Source: Hedera helix (taxonomy: Eukaryota > Streptophyta > Magnoliopsida > Apiales > Araliaceae). From it: DNA of 64,000 bases. Below are positions 43,633 to 56,860 of this stretch, one piece after another (position 1 is the first letter of the stretch; each line of letters starts with the position of its first letter). The translations under genes were made by a program, and so were the position numbers. The notes below the pieces were generated by a model. It had not been told where the DNA came from, did no database searches, and saw nothing but the letters and a program-made list of their open reading frames with translations. The DNA lies in assembly GCA_947179155.2 (NCBI GenBank), contig OX359282.1:12424533-12488532 (forward strand), written 5' to 3'.

Positions 43633-46600
43633 GTAGTGATTCACTTGGTCTTTGATGTTCTGCCTTTATCCTCTAACAAGTTAAGCATCAACTGACATAT
43701 TCAGCAACCTCTCTCTTCATATTCGGCCACCAAAAATGTTAACGTAGATCTTGATACATTTTTGTACTTCCTGGATGTATTGAGTATCTCGTATTATAAG
43801 CCTCTTGTAAAATCTTCTCTCGTAATTCAGGCACTAACGACACCCAAACACGGATTCTCAAACCTTAGCAATCCTTTGCTATCCACTTTGAATTTGACCT
43901 ATTCTCCTTCGGTCATCCTCTTCCTTATTCTGTTACACTCTTCATCTTTGTCTTGAGCCTCTTTCACCTTATTTAACAAGGTTGGGCTTGCTTCCACTTC
44001 TATTGACTCCTTCGGATTTCTCACCTCCAACTCCATTCGAGTCATCTCTTGCACCAATTTTTCTTGTTCTATCAATACAAACAACTTCTCCCTGCTCTTT
44101 TTACTTAAAGCATCTGCTACCACGTTGGCTTTACCGAGATGGTATAGAATTTCATAATCGTAATCTTTGATCAACTCCAACCATCTCCGCTGCCTCATGT
44201 TCAACTCCTTTTATGTGATGATATACTTCAGACTTTTTATTGTCTGTGAATATCTCACATTTTTCTTCGTATAAATAATGCCTCCAAATCTTAAGGGCAA
44301 ATACTACCGATGTCAGCTCCAAGTTATGGGTAGGGTATCCCTTCTCATAATCCTTTAATTGTCTTGACATATACGCAACGACCTTGCCATTTTGCATAAG
44401 CACACAGCCTAGTCCCTTGTGCGATGCATCACTATATACCATAAAACCTCCCGTATCGTCTGGTAAAGTCAATACAGGTGTTTTACTAAGTCTTTTATTT
44501 AGCTCCTGAAAACTCTCCTCGCACTTCTTAGTCCATACATATTTTACTGTCTTCCTCGTTAAATTGGTTAACGGCGTTGCTATCTTACAAAAGTCTTTGA
44601 TGAATCTCCGATAATAACCTACTAACCTTAAGAAACTTCTAACCTCCATCGGCGTCCTTGGTTGTTCCCAATTCATCACTGCTTCCATCTTTGCTAGATC
44701 AACTGAAACTCCCTCCTTATCGATAACATGACGCAGAAATTGAACTCTCTGCAACTAAAATTCACACTTCAAAAATTTAGCATACAACTGCTCCTTCTGT
44801 AATATCTCCAACACTAATCTTAGATGTTCGGCATGTTCCTCCTTCATTTTGGAATAAACCAAAATATCATCAATGAACACAACTATAAATTTATCCAAGT
44901 ACTGCTTGAATATTCTGTTCATCATGTCCATAAATGCGGCTGACGCATTCGTTAATCCAAATGACATCACCAGAAACTCATAATGGTCATATCGAGTTCT
45001 AAATGCCATCTTGGGTACATCTTCCTTCCTGACTTTCAACTGATGATAACCAGTCCTTAAGTCAATCTTTGAAAAGTACTTTGTCCCTTTCAATTGATCA
45101 AAAAGATCATCAATTCGTGGTAACGGGTATTTGTTCTTAATCGTCAACTTGTTCAACTCCTTATAATCCATGCAAAGTCTCATCGATCCATCATTCTTCT
45201 TTACAAATAGCACAGGTGCTCCTCATGGAGAAACACTAGGTTGAATATACTTCCTATCCAACAACTTCTATAACTGAACCATCAACTCCTTCATTTCTGC
45301 CGGAGCCATCCTATATAGTGCATTTGATATTGGTGTTGTCCCTGGTACTAAATCGATCACAAATTCTATCTCCCTATCTGGCGATAAACCTAGCAGTTCA
45401 TCTGGAAAGACATCCATGAACTCCTTAACTACTGGTATTTACTCCATCTCGGGATTTACCATTTGTGTATCCACTATGTGAGCCAAATATCCTACACAAC
45501 ATTTCTTCAACAGTTTCTTGGCCTGCATCATTGTCAGACAAGAAGATTGTCTTGACGACTTGCTGCCATAAAATACGACCTTAGACTGGTTTGGTGTCTT
45601 AAGGTATATACACGTCTTTTAATAATCAATTACCGCTCCATGATTAAACAGCCAATCCATACCCAAAATAACATCAAACTTCTGACCCATGATTTCAGCA
45701 CAACAATTTCTATGTATATAATCTACAGGAATCATTAGCAACTTCTATGTTCATTGGATTTTCTAGTCTTTCTCTAGGCAATTCTAACTGCCTAGCGAAA
45801 TCATCAGACACAAATGAATAGGTAGCACCCGAATCAAACAATACATATGCATTTATATCATTGATCGAAATAATACTTGACACCATGTCTTTTGATTCCA
45901 CGACGTCTTGCACCGTCATGTTGAAAGTCCGTGTTATTGGTTTATTCTGTTGCACCGGGCCTCCAATGGTTTGCTTCTTGTTATTTCCCTTATAACCAGT
46001 ACTTCTCCCGCTATAATTTCTTTTCAAACAATCCTTGAACTGATGGTCCGCAGCTTCGCATGAGAAACAACCTCTCTTCTTTGGTGTGGGACAATTAGGA
46101 GCGATGTGCTCTTCTTACCCACAGTTGTAGCATAAATTTCTCTCATTCATACATTCCCCCAAGTGATTCTTCCCGCAGTAGCTACACTTATTTTCCTTCT
46201 TCTGTTCGCTTCCTTGAGGTGTCCCCGAACTGTTGTTGCTGTTGTTATTTTATTTGCGCTTATTTGAGTTACTGCCCCCACTGTTGTTACCTTCCCTATT
46301 TCCTCCTTCGCTTCTTTTCTTGTTCCGTTCTTGATTATGCTTATTTAGGGCTTCATCTCCCCCTTCTGCTATTATAGCTTTTTCCAGTAAAGTTGCAAAG
46401 TTGGTAATCTGAAGAACAACGAACCTACTATAAATCCATGGCTTTAGTCCCTGCTCAAACCTCCTTGCTCGTCTTGCTTCAGTGTCCACCTGATGTGGAG
46501 CGAATCTTCCCAATTCATTGAACTTGGCGGCGTAATCAAAAACTGGCATGTTCCTTTGCTTGAGTTCCAGAAATTTGATTTCCATCTTGGTTTGTGTGCT

Positions 46601-46968
46601 TTCCAAAAAGTAGTTCTCTAAGAACACTTCCTTAAATCGTACCCACGAGATAGTTCCTTCTCTTGCTCTATTCTTGTTCACCTTCCACTAATAGTTTGCC
46701 TCTCCCTTCATCATAAAGGTAGCAAATGAGGTCATTTGTTCTTCCGCTACTCGAGCGACTTCGAATACCTTTTCCATCTCCTCTATTCAGGTCTGCGCTT
46801 CTATAGGATCCGTTGTTCATCGGAATTCAGGTGGTCCTATTAGTTTAAAGTCTTTAAAGTTTGCTAGTGGAGCGGCAGGGTTTGGTGCTCCAGCAGCATT
46901 CGCGTTACGTCTGTGGAATGCTCCCATTAGCATTTTCACAAACTCTTGCACAGGGTTTGACGGTACCC
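43633..46968 (-). pseudogene. G2 gag-pol, main part
   Basis: On the minus strand from 46968: Gag (46681-46250 open), zinc knuckles at about 46190-46040 with a stop inside one, protease with intact LFDSGATYSFVS (about 45830), RT with intact FIDD (about 44875), an amber stop at 44755 where G1 has Trp (CEFW), RNase H (VYSDASHKGLG) and a one-base insertion near 44240 that shifts the frame. The linker is open again at 44204-43899, and integrase starts with a zinc-finger piece near 43740. It keeps the catalytic residues that G1 lost, yet its frame is more broken. Confidence 0.85.
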
Positions 46969-48342
46969 TATGGTTTGTAAAAATATGGCATACATATAAT
47001 CAAATTATATAAGCGCAATGAAAGCAAGAAAAATCAGATTTTAAAATTTTTTGTATAAACCAATAACTCGGATCTTTCTTATGCGACTATTATTAATTGA
47101 AGAATGATAAAAGAATTTATATATTTGTAGAACCAAGCTTTCACAGGTACAAGTTCATCTCCCTTTAATACTTCATGTTCTTATTCAAATTCACCGATTA
47201 GATTCCACGGATCAATGTTAGCTCCCCAAGTGTAAAACGTCTAGAGGTGATCCACCAAGAGATCTATGAATTAAAAAAGTGAATTTTGGTTTCTCCAAAC
47301 CATGGGTGGCTAGCCTTAATTCTCTCTCTCTCTCTCTCTCTCTCTCAACTTCTTAGATGTAAAGAATTATGGAGTACTCTCTCTATTCTAATGAAAGAGT
47401 GTGTAACCTTGATCTATGATAAGACTCCTCTTATTTATAGATCTAGTCAACCTTCCAAAACTATTTAGGATCAGGGTTTTAATTTAATTCCCAATTTAAT
47501 TAAGAACTAAATTAATTAATTATAATTCCTAAATCATTTAGAAACTTAATTTTTTAATAATGAGAGTACTTCTTATTAATTAATTACTAAATTATTTAGT
47601 AACTTAATTAATTATTATAATTATAATTCTTAAACTATTTAGGAACTTAATTATTTACAATAATACTACTACTTAGTAATTAATTCCTAAACCATTTAGG
47701 AACTAAATAATAATACTAGTAATAATAATAATAAGACTCCTCTTATTAATTTATAATTAGTATTTCTAAAATACTAAACTATAAATATTAAGCTATTTAA
47801 TTTATTCTATCACCATAATATAATTAAATATACTTAATTTATTATTATGATTATGCCATCCACTTCTAAAATAAATATTACTCTTTTGCAGTGTGACCCT
47901 TTAGGAATTCCTATTGACAAACAAGTAAAACTCCATTACGTGTTCATTGAGCTAGTCACATTCAGTTAACTTATTCTCTAATAAGCACCTACATACTTGC
48001 TTTAGTGTCTCTACATAAATGATTATGAGATCAATCATCATCTTCATAAGAGCAAGCATAGTACGTACCAATCTATCCGAATCTACTAATCCCCTTTTTA
48101 GTGATCCAATGATTATGAACAATTTTAATTTTGAGTTATCTTAAATTTAGATCTCATTAGCATGATCCTCATCATGGTTCTAAAAGCATTACTCGAAAAC
48201 TATGGGTTTATCTATTTGATTAATTCAAATAATTAATTATGAATAAAGAAATGCCTTGATACTTTTATTAATAAATAAACAAGATTACAAAGTATATGCT
48301 TATCACATCAAATGTGATTTGCTTGAGGGCATACTACTTTCA
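46969..48342 (-). mobile_element. Solo Copia LTR S3, related to the C1 LTR
   Basis: On the minus strand it starts TGAAAGTAGTATGCCC at 48342, as the C1 LTR does, and ends near 46969 in a mutated ...TTTACAAACCATA. Flanks TACCT (48343) and TACCC (46964-46968) are a slightly decayed 5-bp duplication; removing the LTR restores the gag reading. It is 1374 bp against 1836 in C1, so internal parts are deleted, and it is far more diverged than the C1 LTRs are from each other. It contains a (CT)n tract at about 47323-47345. Confidence 0.88.
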
Positions 48343-48414
48343 TACCTCTCCTACATTAACTGACTCTTCCGATGGTGGTGGGGGTAGTGGTTGACTTCTT
48401 CTATGTGGCGACAT
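48343..48414 (-). pseudogene. G2 gag N-terminus, separated by S3
   Basis: ATG at 48414-48412, reading MSPHRRSQPLPPPPSEES..., which matches the G1 Gag start. It is preceded by CAG/AAAATG in acceptor-like context. S3 separates it from the rest of gag. Confidence 0.8.
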
Positions 48415-48759
48415 TTTCTGTTTAGAGAAAATTTAAATCATTAAAGTTACTTCATCTTTTTACTTTAGTTTTGTAGCTTAAGCAATTTCACTAAAGTATT
48501 ATTAAGCATCTCGACACATATAAACATAAACAGATCTGCATTTATATTCATATGCTAAAACCATAGTGCATAACACTTTTACATCATAAGCATACTGCTA
48601 TAAATGTTACTATCCATGAAATACTACAAAAGACGGGATCTAACCATAATCATATTCCATAACTTCCTAGAGTTGGGATTTACATCATACCAACCCTCTG
48701 TAAAAATAAAAGTTGGGTTTTTACTACATCTATTTACATATAAATAAAGAAAACTACGA

Positions 48760-49506
48760 CTAATGTCTGCGCATCCCTTGACGAATTGCATTATTGTACT
48801 CTTCATCTCCCATAGCCATCACCACGCTCCTACTGATAGTGTGCATGGACTGGACCTCCTCAGCTGGGTAGTAATACACCTTACTTTGTAATCTGCCATA
48901 AGAAGAACGATAGACATAGCTAAGCCTATCGATCTTTACTCACTTCTCTCTAACCTCGTCCTCCAGCTCCAGCATCTGTCCATGTGCTGAATCTCACTGG
49001 ATCTCCATCTCGATCCTATCCTTGATAGCCTGCTGCCAATGGCCTCTAATCTCCTCTTTCTTTGTTTGGACCTGCTGAACCTTTAGCTAAGCTGCTGCTA
49101 GTCTAACCTCCACCTCTGCCATCTTCTCCTTCAGCAACGTGTTCTTGCCAGAGAACTGATTAGCTGCATCCCTATACTAGTTTTCCGCATACTAGTGGGT
49201 CTGATTCTGCTCCTCCAAGTGCTGAATCCTCTCCTCCAGCTCATCATTCCTCATGGTCAACACCTCAATAATGTCACTGACGGTACTGCTCATGCCATCA
49301 GCGTAATCCGCTGGTTCCTCATCCTCTGACTCCTCAGACTCGGCCTCATCATCACTATATGGCCTCATCACTCCACCCTTGACAGGCTCCTCACGGTCTC
49401 CCTCCTCTAGATCAAACACAGGATCCTCAATCGATGCAACCACCATATGGATATCCGTGTAAACCACCTCCTCAATAGTATGACTCAAATGTCCAATCTT
49501 CGTCAT
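48760..49506 (-). pseudogene. ORF0 of G2, coiled-coil leader protein
   Basis: Starts MTKIGHLSHTIEEVV, with the acidic region (DDEAESEESEDEEPAD) and coiled coil (ELEERIQHLEEQNQ) aligned with G1 ORF0, and ends near GDEEYNNAIRQGM before the stop at 48762-48760. Open for 104 codons, then several in-frame stops. About 35 residues of the coil present in G1 are missing. Preservation of start, acidic block, coil and C-terminal tail in both elements indicates a genuine family protein. Function unknown. Confidence 0.72.
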
Positions 49507-49721
49507 CCTACATCATAAAAATAACACATATTAGTACAGCAATAAAATATATTCATTGATGAAATGAAATGATATTTTATCATGTACATCTTGGCTCGAT
49601 GGATTTCCTCAATCCACCTCCAAAAATACACAACATGATGAATCTCTCCAATTCATTTCCTAACGCACTCGATATGAGTTTAGTACTAAGGTTATATCCT
49701 AAGTTTCGCAATCCTAACGTA

Positions 49722-49739
49722 CCTACAGCTCTGATACCA
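49722..49739 (-). other. Primer-binding site of G2
   Basis: On the minus strand TGGTATCAGAGCTGTAGG, three bases after the LTR end. It matches the G1 site except for one base. Confidence 0.85.
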
Positions 49740-49742
49740 ACC

Positions 49743-50277
49743 TGTGATGACCCCAAATTCGAGTTCCATAACCTCGGGTTTGGTTCTCCACTGTATAATA
49801 CTTACTAACAATTAAATACATAAATTGCATTTAAACTTCATGGAATAATACAAAAGGTTCCTTATAAAAAGGCTACACTTTCCAAGGTCGACTAACCTTA
49901 ACATAAACATTACATATCTTAAAGGAATACAAAAGATTTACAAAAGAAATTACATAATAAGTAATTTAACTAGCATGCATTAAGCTGATATAAGCTTTGG
50001 CTTTTCCTTTGCCTTTGTCTTGTTTAGAACTTTCGGACTTAACTGAAAATAAGTCATGATATAGCAAGAATGAGCAACTAAATGGCTCAGCAAGTTTAAG
50101 AACGATAGCATAAGATATATCATGATGAAAGGGACATCAGGGTTTTTAACAATAGATAACAATTGTGAAATAAATCAAGAATCAATTTTTCAATATAAGA
50201 ATGGATTGACTCTTTACTGCTGAGTGGTCTTTAAGGACCATGAACTGCTACTAAGATAAAACAGACATATATATCAA
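49743..50277 (-). repeat. 3' portion of the G2 5' LTR
   Basis: On the minus strand it ends GGGGTCATCACA and contains the TGAGC/GCTCA motif (50094-50043) followed by a frame reading SKQDKGKGKAKA. It is homologous to the last ~520 bp of the G1 LTR and is cut at 50277 by LTR Y. Confidence 0.85.
50043..50094 (-). other. Conserved TGAGC/GCTCA motif with TTTTCAG (G2 LTR)
   Basis: Minus-strand copy of the motif; the CAG ends at 50043 and is followed by purine-rich DKGKGKA codons. Confidence 0.6.
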
Positions 50278-50714
50278 TGTAATGACCACGAATTCTTTTA
50301 GACATTGTAATTATATTTATTAAATAATTAGCAATGAATTAAAATTTTTGTACTAATTAATTGTGCGTTAAATAATTGAATAAATATACTTGTGTATGTG
50401 TGTATTTATTTAAAGTAATAAAACAAGGTGCATAATTAATTAAAGCAAGTCTAATTGGATTATGTTACAAGTCCAAATGATGTATTAAACTAGGTCAAAT
50501 TAATTAACCTAACAGTCTATGTAATTAATTAAATCTTAGTTTAGGTAATTAATTACACTAGTTCAATGCTTATTTTAATTAAATGTAACATATGTTATTT
50601 AATGTTAGCTCAATGTAACAATTAAATTGAGCTCAACCAAATTAAATGGATAAGCCCAATACATTTAATTCCTAAGTCCAATGTGGAGCCCAATAGGATG
50701 TCAAAAATTGGTCA

Positions 50715-50794
<80 letters not shown>

Positions 50795-50848
50795 TAATGA
50801 ATTAGGAGAGTTGATGATGGATTAGGAAGGTCCTATAAATAGGATGTT
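50278..50848 (+). mobile_element. LTR Y, 5' part (U3)
   Basis: Starts TGTAATGACCACGAATTC, as the G1 LTR does, and follows G1 U3 closely to a long (AT)n tract (50719-50785) and TATAAATAG (50834-50842). Interrupted six bases after that TATA by LTR Z; resumes at 53759. Confidence 0.85.
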
Positions 50849-51138
50849 TGTGACGCACCCAAATCTGGGTCCCCTGAACCACGGGTTCGGTGCTCACGCA
50901 ACTGTTCTACCCTGTTATCTCATCCATCCATTCGAAACACAATAATAATATTAAACTTAATATACATTCATACATAACTAATCCCAGGTTCTACGTACAT
51001 TTATACATACAAGTTGTCGTATCTGACATATTACAAAATATATTAATAAATATAACATTATCTAACATTTCAACTATTGCTGGCCGACTTTTCCTTTCCC
51101 TTTATCTACACCTGAACCCTCTACCTTCTCTGGCTTAA

Positions 51139-51187
51139 CTGAAATATCATGAATGAAAGCAAGAATGAGCATAAACAGCTCAGCAAG
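51139..51187 (-). other. Conserved GAGC/GCTC motif with TTTCAG (LTR Z)
   Basis: Minus strand: CTTGCTGAGC-TGTTTAT-GCTCATTCTTGC, then ATTTCAG ending at 51139. The next codons read VKPEKVEGSGVDKGKGK. Confidence 0.6.
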
Positions 51188-52112
51188 TATATTAACAAAT
51201 GATATCATGATATTTCCAAATGAATAAATAATATCATAAACAGTTGAAGTGAATTATGCATGGTAACTGGGAGAATATCAATAACTGAACCATCGAAATA
51301 GGCTAATCAATATTGGTTCAACAAGTGAGTTAAGAATTTTAAAAAAAAATATGGCTTTCACGAACACTGGAACAATAAGATTTATTTGCTGTACAGTCAT
51401 AAGACCAAGAACTCGTTTAGAACAATACCAATCGCATAAAATGATATTGTCCAGGTTAGTCAAAAAGACTGTTATTCCAATTAGATGTGTACTCTGGGTG
51501 ATCACCCCATTGTACCTTTATATTGTGCACAACATAAACATCTAGTGATGTAACCACTTCATAAAATTATAATTATTCCCCCTATTATAGGGTTGTTCTA
51601 TTACAGCATAACATAGAATCTGCACCACATCAATGTGGATTAGAACACAAAACATTAAATATCTGATTTCAACATATGTCATTTTATGTGTCTAGCCCGA
51701 ATCAAAATTGGTATCGACCTTTACAATATAGTTTTATAATGAATGAACTTTACATGATAATATAAATGAATAACATGGATGTCTGTTCAAAGAACTGCAA
51801 TTAAAAGTTCAGTTAGAAAACTTACCTTCGTCCTCGTCTATCACAATTGGTATATTATTATCCCGTCTATAACCTACATGACCACAATATTGGTTCATGC
51901 ATTAGTTACATACATATGCATGCCATAAGTTGCTAAACAAGCTACCCGTTGACTTTACATAGCCCAAATCACATAACATATTGTTCATATAACCTTTAAC
52001 ATCTACCATATCAATTACTTTTATCAAATTATGGATTACATACATGTTTCTATCATTTAATATCAAAACATTGCATTTTAGTACAAAATAATTTTATTTT
52101 CAAAATCCAATA

Positions 52113-52276
52113 CATGGCGCCCCGGCACCATGTTTCCTTCTTGACACTGCGCTGGCCTCGAGATTGGCTCGGCCAGACCGCGCCCCGGCTCGCTCTGCTT
52201 CTGCCCCGACGAGGTCTTCACAGCACCACTGTGCCCCGGCGCAGTTCCAAGAACAAAATACTGCGCCGGCGCAGTA
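52113..52276 (-). repeat. GC hairpin cluster in LTR Z
   Basis: Self-complementary units: 52113-52132 (CATGG/CCATG with an inner GCC/GGC), 52152-52176 (CTGGCC/GGCCAG with inner GAG/CTC), 52236-52269 (10-bp stem CCGGCGCAGT/ACTGCGCCGG) and a perfect 18-bp palindrome at 52259-52276. The region is strikingly GC-rich against the surrounding AT-rich LTR. Confidence 0.85.
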
Positions 52277-53758
52277 CTGATTTTTCTGAAAAAAATTTCT
52301 TTCCAAAAGTCAAGCTAACTTTGGCCCTAATGTGAATTTCTCAATTCCAACATTTCACATAGCACATATAACATGTAGTTTACTTGTGTGGGTCTTTGAA
52401 ACTTTTAAAAATCATCATTTGACCCTATTTTACCAAATAATTCATTTTGGTCGTCGGTTAATGTTTTAAATCGTTCGAAACGGTCATTCATTGCCATATG
52501 CATCAAATGGCTCCCAAATCGATCCTAACACATGTATTTACGTATAACTTACATGTTTGGCCTCGTTTGACACTCAATTAACCAAAATAACCGATAATCA
52601 CGTATTGGTTGCATTTTCACCAACTTAACATAATTTTATCCATAAACCAACTTTGGATTCTTGCATACTAATCACATATATGTCAACATATACTCATTTA
52701 ACAACTTTGTATGCATGTATAGCTTATACATGCACCTTCCAAAACACCTTACAGATTATAATTTGATTTCTCCAAAAATTATAGTCTAATATTCAAATCT
52801 CTTTCATAAAACATGGTTATTAAACCATCTAGGCTCCTTTGATGCTCTCTGACATATAATAATGCATGTATCACCTATTTTTACCTTTTCAAACTAGGTT
52901 TTCATCATGTTTAGTAACATATAACACTTAATCATGCTTTAAATCATAACTTTGAACTTCAATATTCATATGAATAGTACACCGCCTTTGTCTAGCCAAC
53001 ATATGCTTAGGGTTTCCTAACAATTCAACCATATGGCACATAAATCACATAATCATAACATATATCACCAAGATACATGCATGGCTTCATCATTCCTTAC
53101 ATTTAAACACATAAACAACAAGTTTCATAACTTGAACATTATTTATACCTTCTTTTTTCCACTCTTCTCCTTGCTATAAAGTTAGCTAGAGCTTGATTCT
53201 CCAGTTTGATTACTTATTTGAAGTCTCTTGAACACCTTCTTGGAAATTCTTCAAGGTTTTTTTTTTGAACAAACCCTAGACTTTCTCTCTTTTCTCTCTT
53301 TGAGCTCTCTCACGTATGAACACTCTTGGAATAAATGAAATGATACTTGCAATTGTTATACATCATGTTTTATATAAATTCCCAACAATAAACCAAACAT
53401 TGGTTAACTAACCATTCATGGTTAAGGCTACATAAGTCATTTCTCTTCATTTAACAAGGGTATAAAAGACATTGAACTAACTTAGGACACAAATGTCATT
53501 TTCCAATTTAATAAGGGTAGTATGGCCATTATCCAAAATTCCTAGGAAATTTAATTACCAATAATTCATAATTTGCTCAAATTGATCCAATTCAAATCCT
53601 TTTTGATCCAAACTTGTTTCATAAAGCTTGAATTTAATTCCACAATTAAATACTCCCTGTATGGCTAGTCCCAAAACACTTGTCACATTCGGAAGTTTAA
53701 TTTCCATTAATAACTTATTAATTTACAATATTCTAAGTTCACATATCATTACAATGTT

Positions 53759-55409
53759 CCACAGGTGCGTTATGTTGATTAGTTCATTTCCTAGCATTTC
53801 TAGAAAGACAAGAGAGAGCATTTCCAAGAGAGAAATAGAGTATACACTTGTGAGTTGAAGGAAAGTGCTAGAGTAAGAGCTTGGTGAATGTCAAGTAGGT
53901 TCATAAACTACATTGGAAGGATATGAAGAAGAGCATCCAAGACCCTAAGGTTCAAAAGTGCTTCAAACCCTTTTTATTTCATTTTTGTAGTCTAGATATG
54001 ATTTGAACAGTTAAAATATATTTTTAACTGATCAAAAGTTCTTTTGATGGTCTAGAAGTCTTAAGCTATGTTATATATGTATATTCATAGTTTGATGTGT
54101 TTAAATCATGTTTTGGTATGAGTGGTATTCATAAAAATGGAAGAAAACTATTTATTGAACTTTACCGATAAAACCTTAAGTGTATATGTGATAGTTAATG
54201 TGTAGTTTGAAAATGGATTTCTATGACTATAAAGTTATATTTATGAGTTAAAAAGATAACTCAACTTGAATCTTTCAAAAATATGAAAAAACAAAGAAGT
54301 TATAGCTTTTACCGCAAAGTAGGTCATTTTAAAACCCTAGAGTGATCAATCTCGAATATTATGTCAAAAACGTTTTCGAAAACGACATCGAATCATGAAA
54401 TGTTGAAAAACAACAAGTTAGAAAGATAATAAAACTGATTTGGTGTATTTTGGACATTTAGATTTCATTTTATGAAAGTTTGAACCAAAGAAATCAAAGT
54501 TGGAGAATTAAGGTTTTAAAAAAAACACAACTACCGCCGCACCGGTAGGTTCCATCGCCTCACTGGTAAAACACCCTGTAATGATAAATTAAGTTACTGT
54601 CGCAGCAGTAAATCCCACCGTCGCAGCAATGAAACTTTCTATAAGTCACCACCGCACCGGTGAACCGGGCAATTTGAAAAACTAAATTCCGGACCGGGTC
54701 GGGTCAGTTTTGGCTGGGTCAGGTCGGTTTTGGCCGGGTCGAGTCCGGGTCAGAAAATAAAAAATGTTCTAAAAATTATTTTATTATTTTTGGACTTAAT
54801 AAAAGTATTTTTAAAAGTATAGATAGTTGATTTAATAAGTAAAAGATGATAGATATTATTAAAGGTTTAATAATATCAATTAAATTAATAAAATATTATT
54901 ATTAATATAATAATATTAGAAAATTATTAAAATATTATTAAATATATAATAATATTATAAAGTCAATAAAATATTATTAAATAGTTATTAATATTAGAAT
55001 ATTAATAAAATATTATTAAAAGAATAATAATATTAAAAAATGATGTAAATATTATTAAATGATTAATAATATTTGATAATGAATAAAATATTATTCAATA
55101 ATTGATAATATTAGATAATTAATAAAATATTATTAAACGATTAATAATATTACATGGTTAATAAAATATTATTAAATTATTAATAATATTAGATAAGTGT
55201 GTGATCTATATTAAATACTTAATATAAGTTTTATATTATGGAAATATTATCAAGTAGTGATAATATTACTTAAGTGTTTATATAATTATGTGGTTAAGTA
55301 AGAGTTCTAAAGGTTATTATATGAATGTGTATATGGTATTAATTTAAGATCAAATTGATTAATTGCTAGGTTTATTCAAAGAGAATTAATTGAATGAGTT
55401 AGCTATAGA
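53759..55409 (+). mobile_element. LTR Y, continuation
   Basis: Follows the G1 LTR leader in order (matches around 53990-54120 to G1 1380-1530, then 54130-55400 to G1 5420-6860) and is cut at 55409 by element W. Hairpin cluster 54531-54662 and AT-hairpin array about 54851-55190. The TGAGC motif is lost with the missing 3' end. Confidence 0.82.
54531..54662 (+). repeat. Hairpins with recurrent CGCA loops (LTR Y)
   Basis: CTACCG-ccgcac-CGGTAG (54531-54548), TTACTG-tcgcag-CAGTAA (54594-54611) and CACCG-cac-CGGTG (54650-54662). The words CCGCAC and TCGCAG recur while the flanking stems differ and stay complementary. Confidence 0.8.
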
Positions 55410-55750
55410 TGTGAGGACCCGAATTTTTGAGATTTCTTTAATAAAATTAAATAAGAAATTAATCGATAAAATTATTAAGATTGTGTAAATTAATTATTAT
55501 TTTGTGTGATCTAAGGTATGTGATGAGATTTAATTAGTAAATTAAATTTGTACGAAGACCATGAGACCATGATAAATTGTGAGGAATTAAAATAATTGAA
55601 AAGTAAATAAATTGTTTAAAAATAATTTATGAGGAATAAAAAGAAATTCAGGTAGAGGTGCAATAAATTGTACAATTAAATTATTTTGGAAGTATAGAAA
55701 TTAGTATTTAAATGATGTTATGTGGTAATGTGAGATGTATGAATTAGATA

Positions 55751-55830
<80 letters not shown>

Positions 55831-56860
55831 CATTTGTATATATATGCGTGTTTATGTTTAATTGTTGTATTTATAAATTCTATTAATTATGGAAATTAAG
55901 GGATTAATAATTAAATTAATCCAAAATTTATGAAATAACATGAGAAAATTAGTAAAATTGTAATTATTGATTTTAGATTTAATCAAGAATTATGGAGGAA
56001 GTGTAAAAATTAATTGAGAAGAAAAATAATTATATAAATTATATAATAATAAATTATATAAGAAAATCAAAATAAAGTATGAAGAAAATAATAATTATAT
56101 AAATTATATATGAGTAATTATATAATTTATATTAGAGAATTTAGTTGAATAAGGATGGAAGAAAATTTATAATTTGTATTTTGTGTGAAATGGAAATTAT
56201 ATAAGAATAAGGTAATTATGTAAATTATATAATAATAAATTATATAATTTATATAAGAAAAGTTAGTGTAAATAGTAAAGAAATAAAAATAAATGAGAAA
56301 AAAGAATATTTTAAGTTATTAAAAATTAGGGTTATGTATAATGAAATTTTTATGATTTTTATGAGGAATAATATTTCAGAAATGTGAATATGTTAATGTA
56401 ACATGTTGTCCAAATAATGAAGTGAAAAATTGTGAAAAATAATTTTTATATGTTATATGAATTATTTTATGAATTTTGGAAGTATAAGTTACCTCATATA
56501 ATTACATGCATGTCATTATGCGTGTACAAAATTTGTCAAGTAAAGTAACGAAAAAGGTATGAATATTATTTTATAAAGCGTATTATGAATTTTGGTGAAT
56601 TAAAATAAATATTTTATATTCATTATATAAAATATTTCTTACACGAAATAATTAAATAATGTATTAAATAATTAATTATGCATGACTTTTTTTGTGGCTT
56701 ATCCGAAACAAGTCAATTGTAGTATGCATAAGTCGGTGGACGTGAGGGGCATTTAAATTAAGTCATATATGCATGCTTTATAAAAGAGGAGGAAAGGAAT
56801 TAACTAAAGAAAAAACAAGAAAACTAACAAAAATAAACACAAACTCTCACTCCCCCAGGA
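55410..56860 (+). mobile_element. Element W, truncated 5' LTR
   Basis: Starts TGTGAGGACCCG and follows solo LTR V closely. It has a very long (TA)n tract (about 55753-55826), repeated ATTATATAA-type inverted repeats, and a TATA box (56779-56786). Similarity to V stops near 56860, just after the expected transcription start, so the rest of the LTR and most of the internal region are deleted. Confidence 0.75.

Larger units (their letters stand above)
43633..50277 (-). mobile_element. Gypsy element G2 (Tekay/Del-like), minus strand, partial
   Basis: Reading the minus strand: LTR end (50277-49743), primer site (49739-49722), ORF0 (49506-48760), gag from 48414, protease, RT, RNase H and the start of integrase, cut at 43633 by LTR X. 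The rest would lie left of the window. Gag is split by solo Copia LTR S3. Protein similarity to G1 is high throughout, so they are members of one family or sister families. Many stops and frameshifts show that it is older than G1. Confidence 0.88.
50849..53753 (-). mobile_element. LTR Z (Gypsy, inverted, 2905 bp)
   Basis: TG...CA-bounded with duplication ATGTT (50844-50848 and 53754-53758). On the minus strand it starts TGTAATGATATG and ends GGTGCGTCACA. Homologous to LTR X. TATA-like box at 53378-53371, donor-like GAAG/GTATAAAT at 53149/53148, hairpin cluster 52113-52276, TGAGC motif 51187-51139 followed by a frame with DKGKGK. No internal region, so a solo LTR. Confidence 0.88.

Noticed and set aside
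50844..53768. LTR Z ending at 53763
   Set aside because: That end gives no target duplication. Ending at 53753 gives a perfect ATGTT duplication and a TGTAATGA start.
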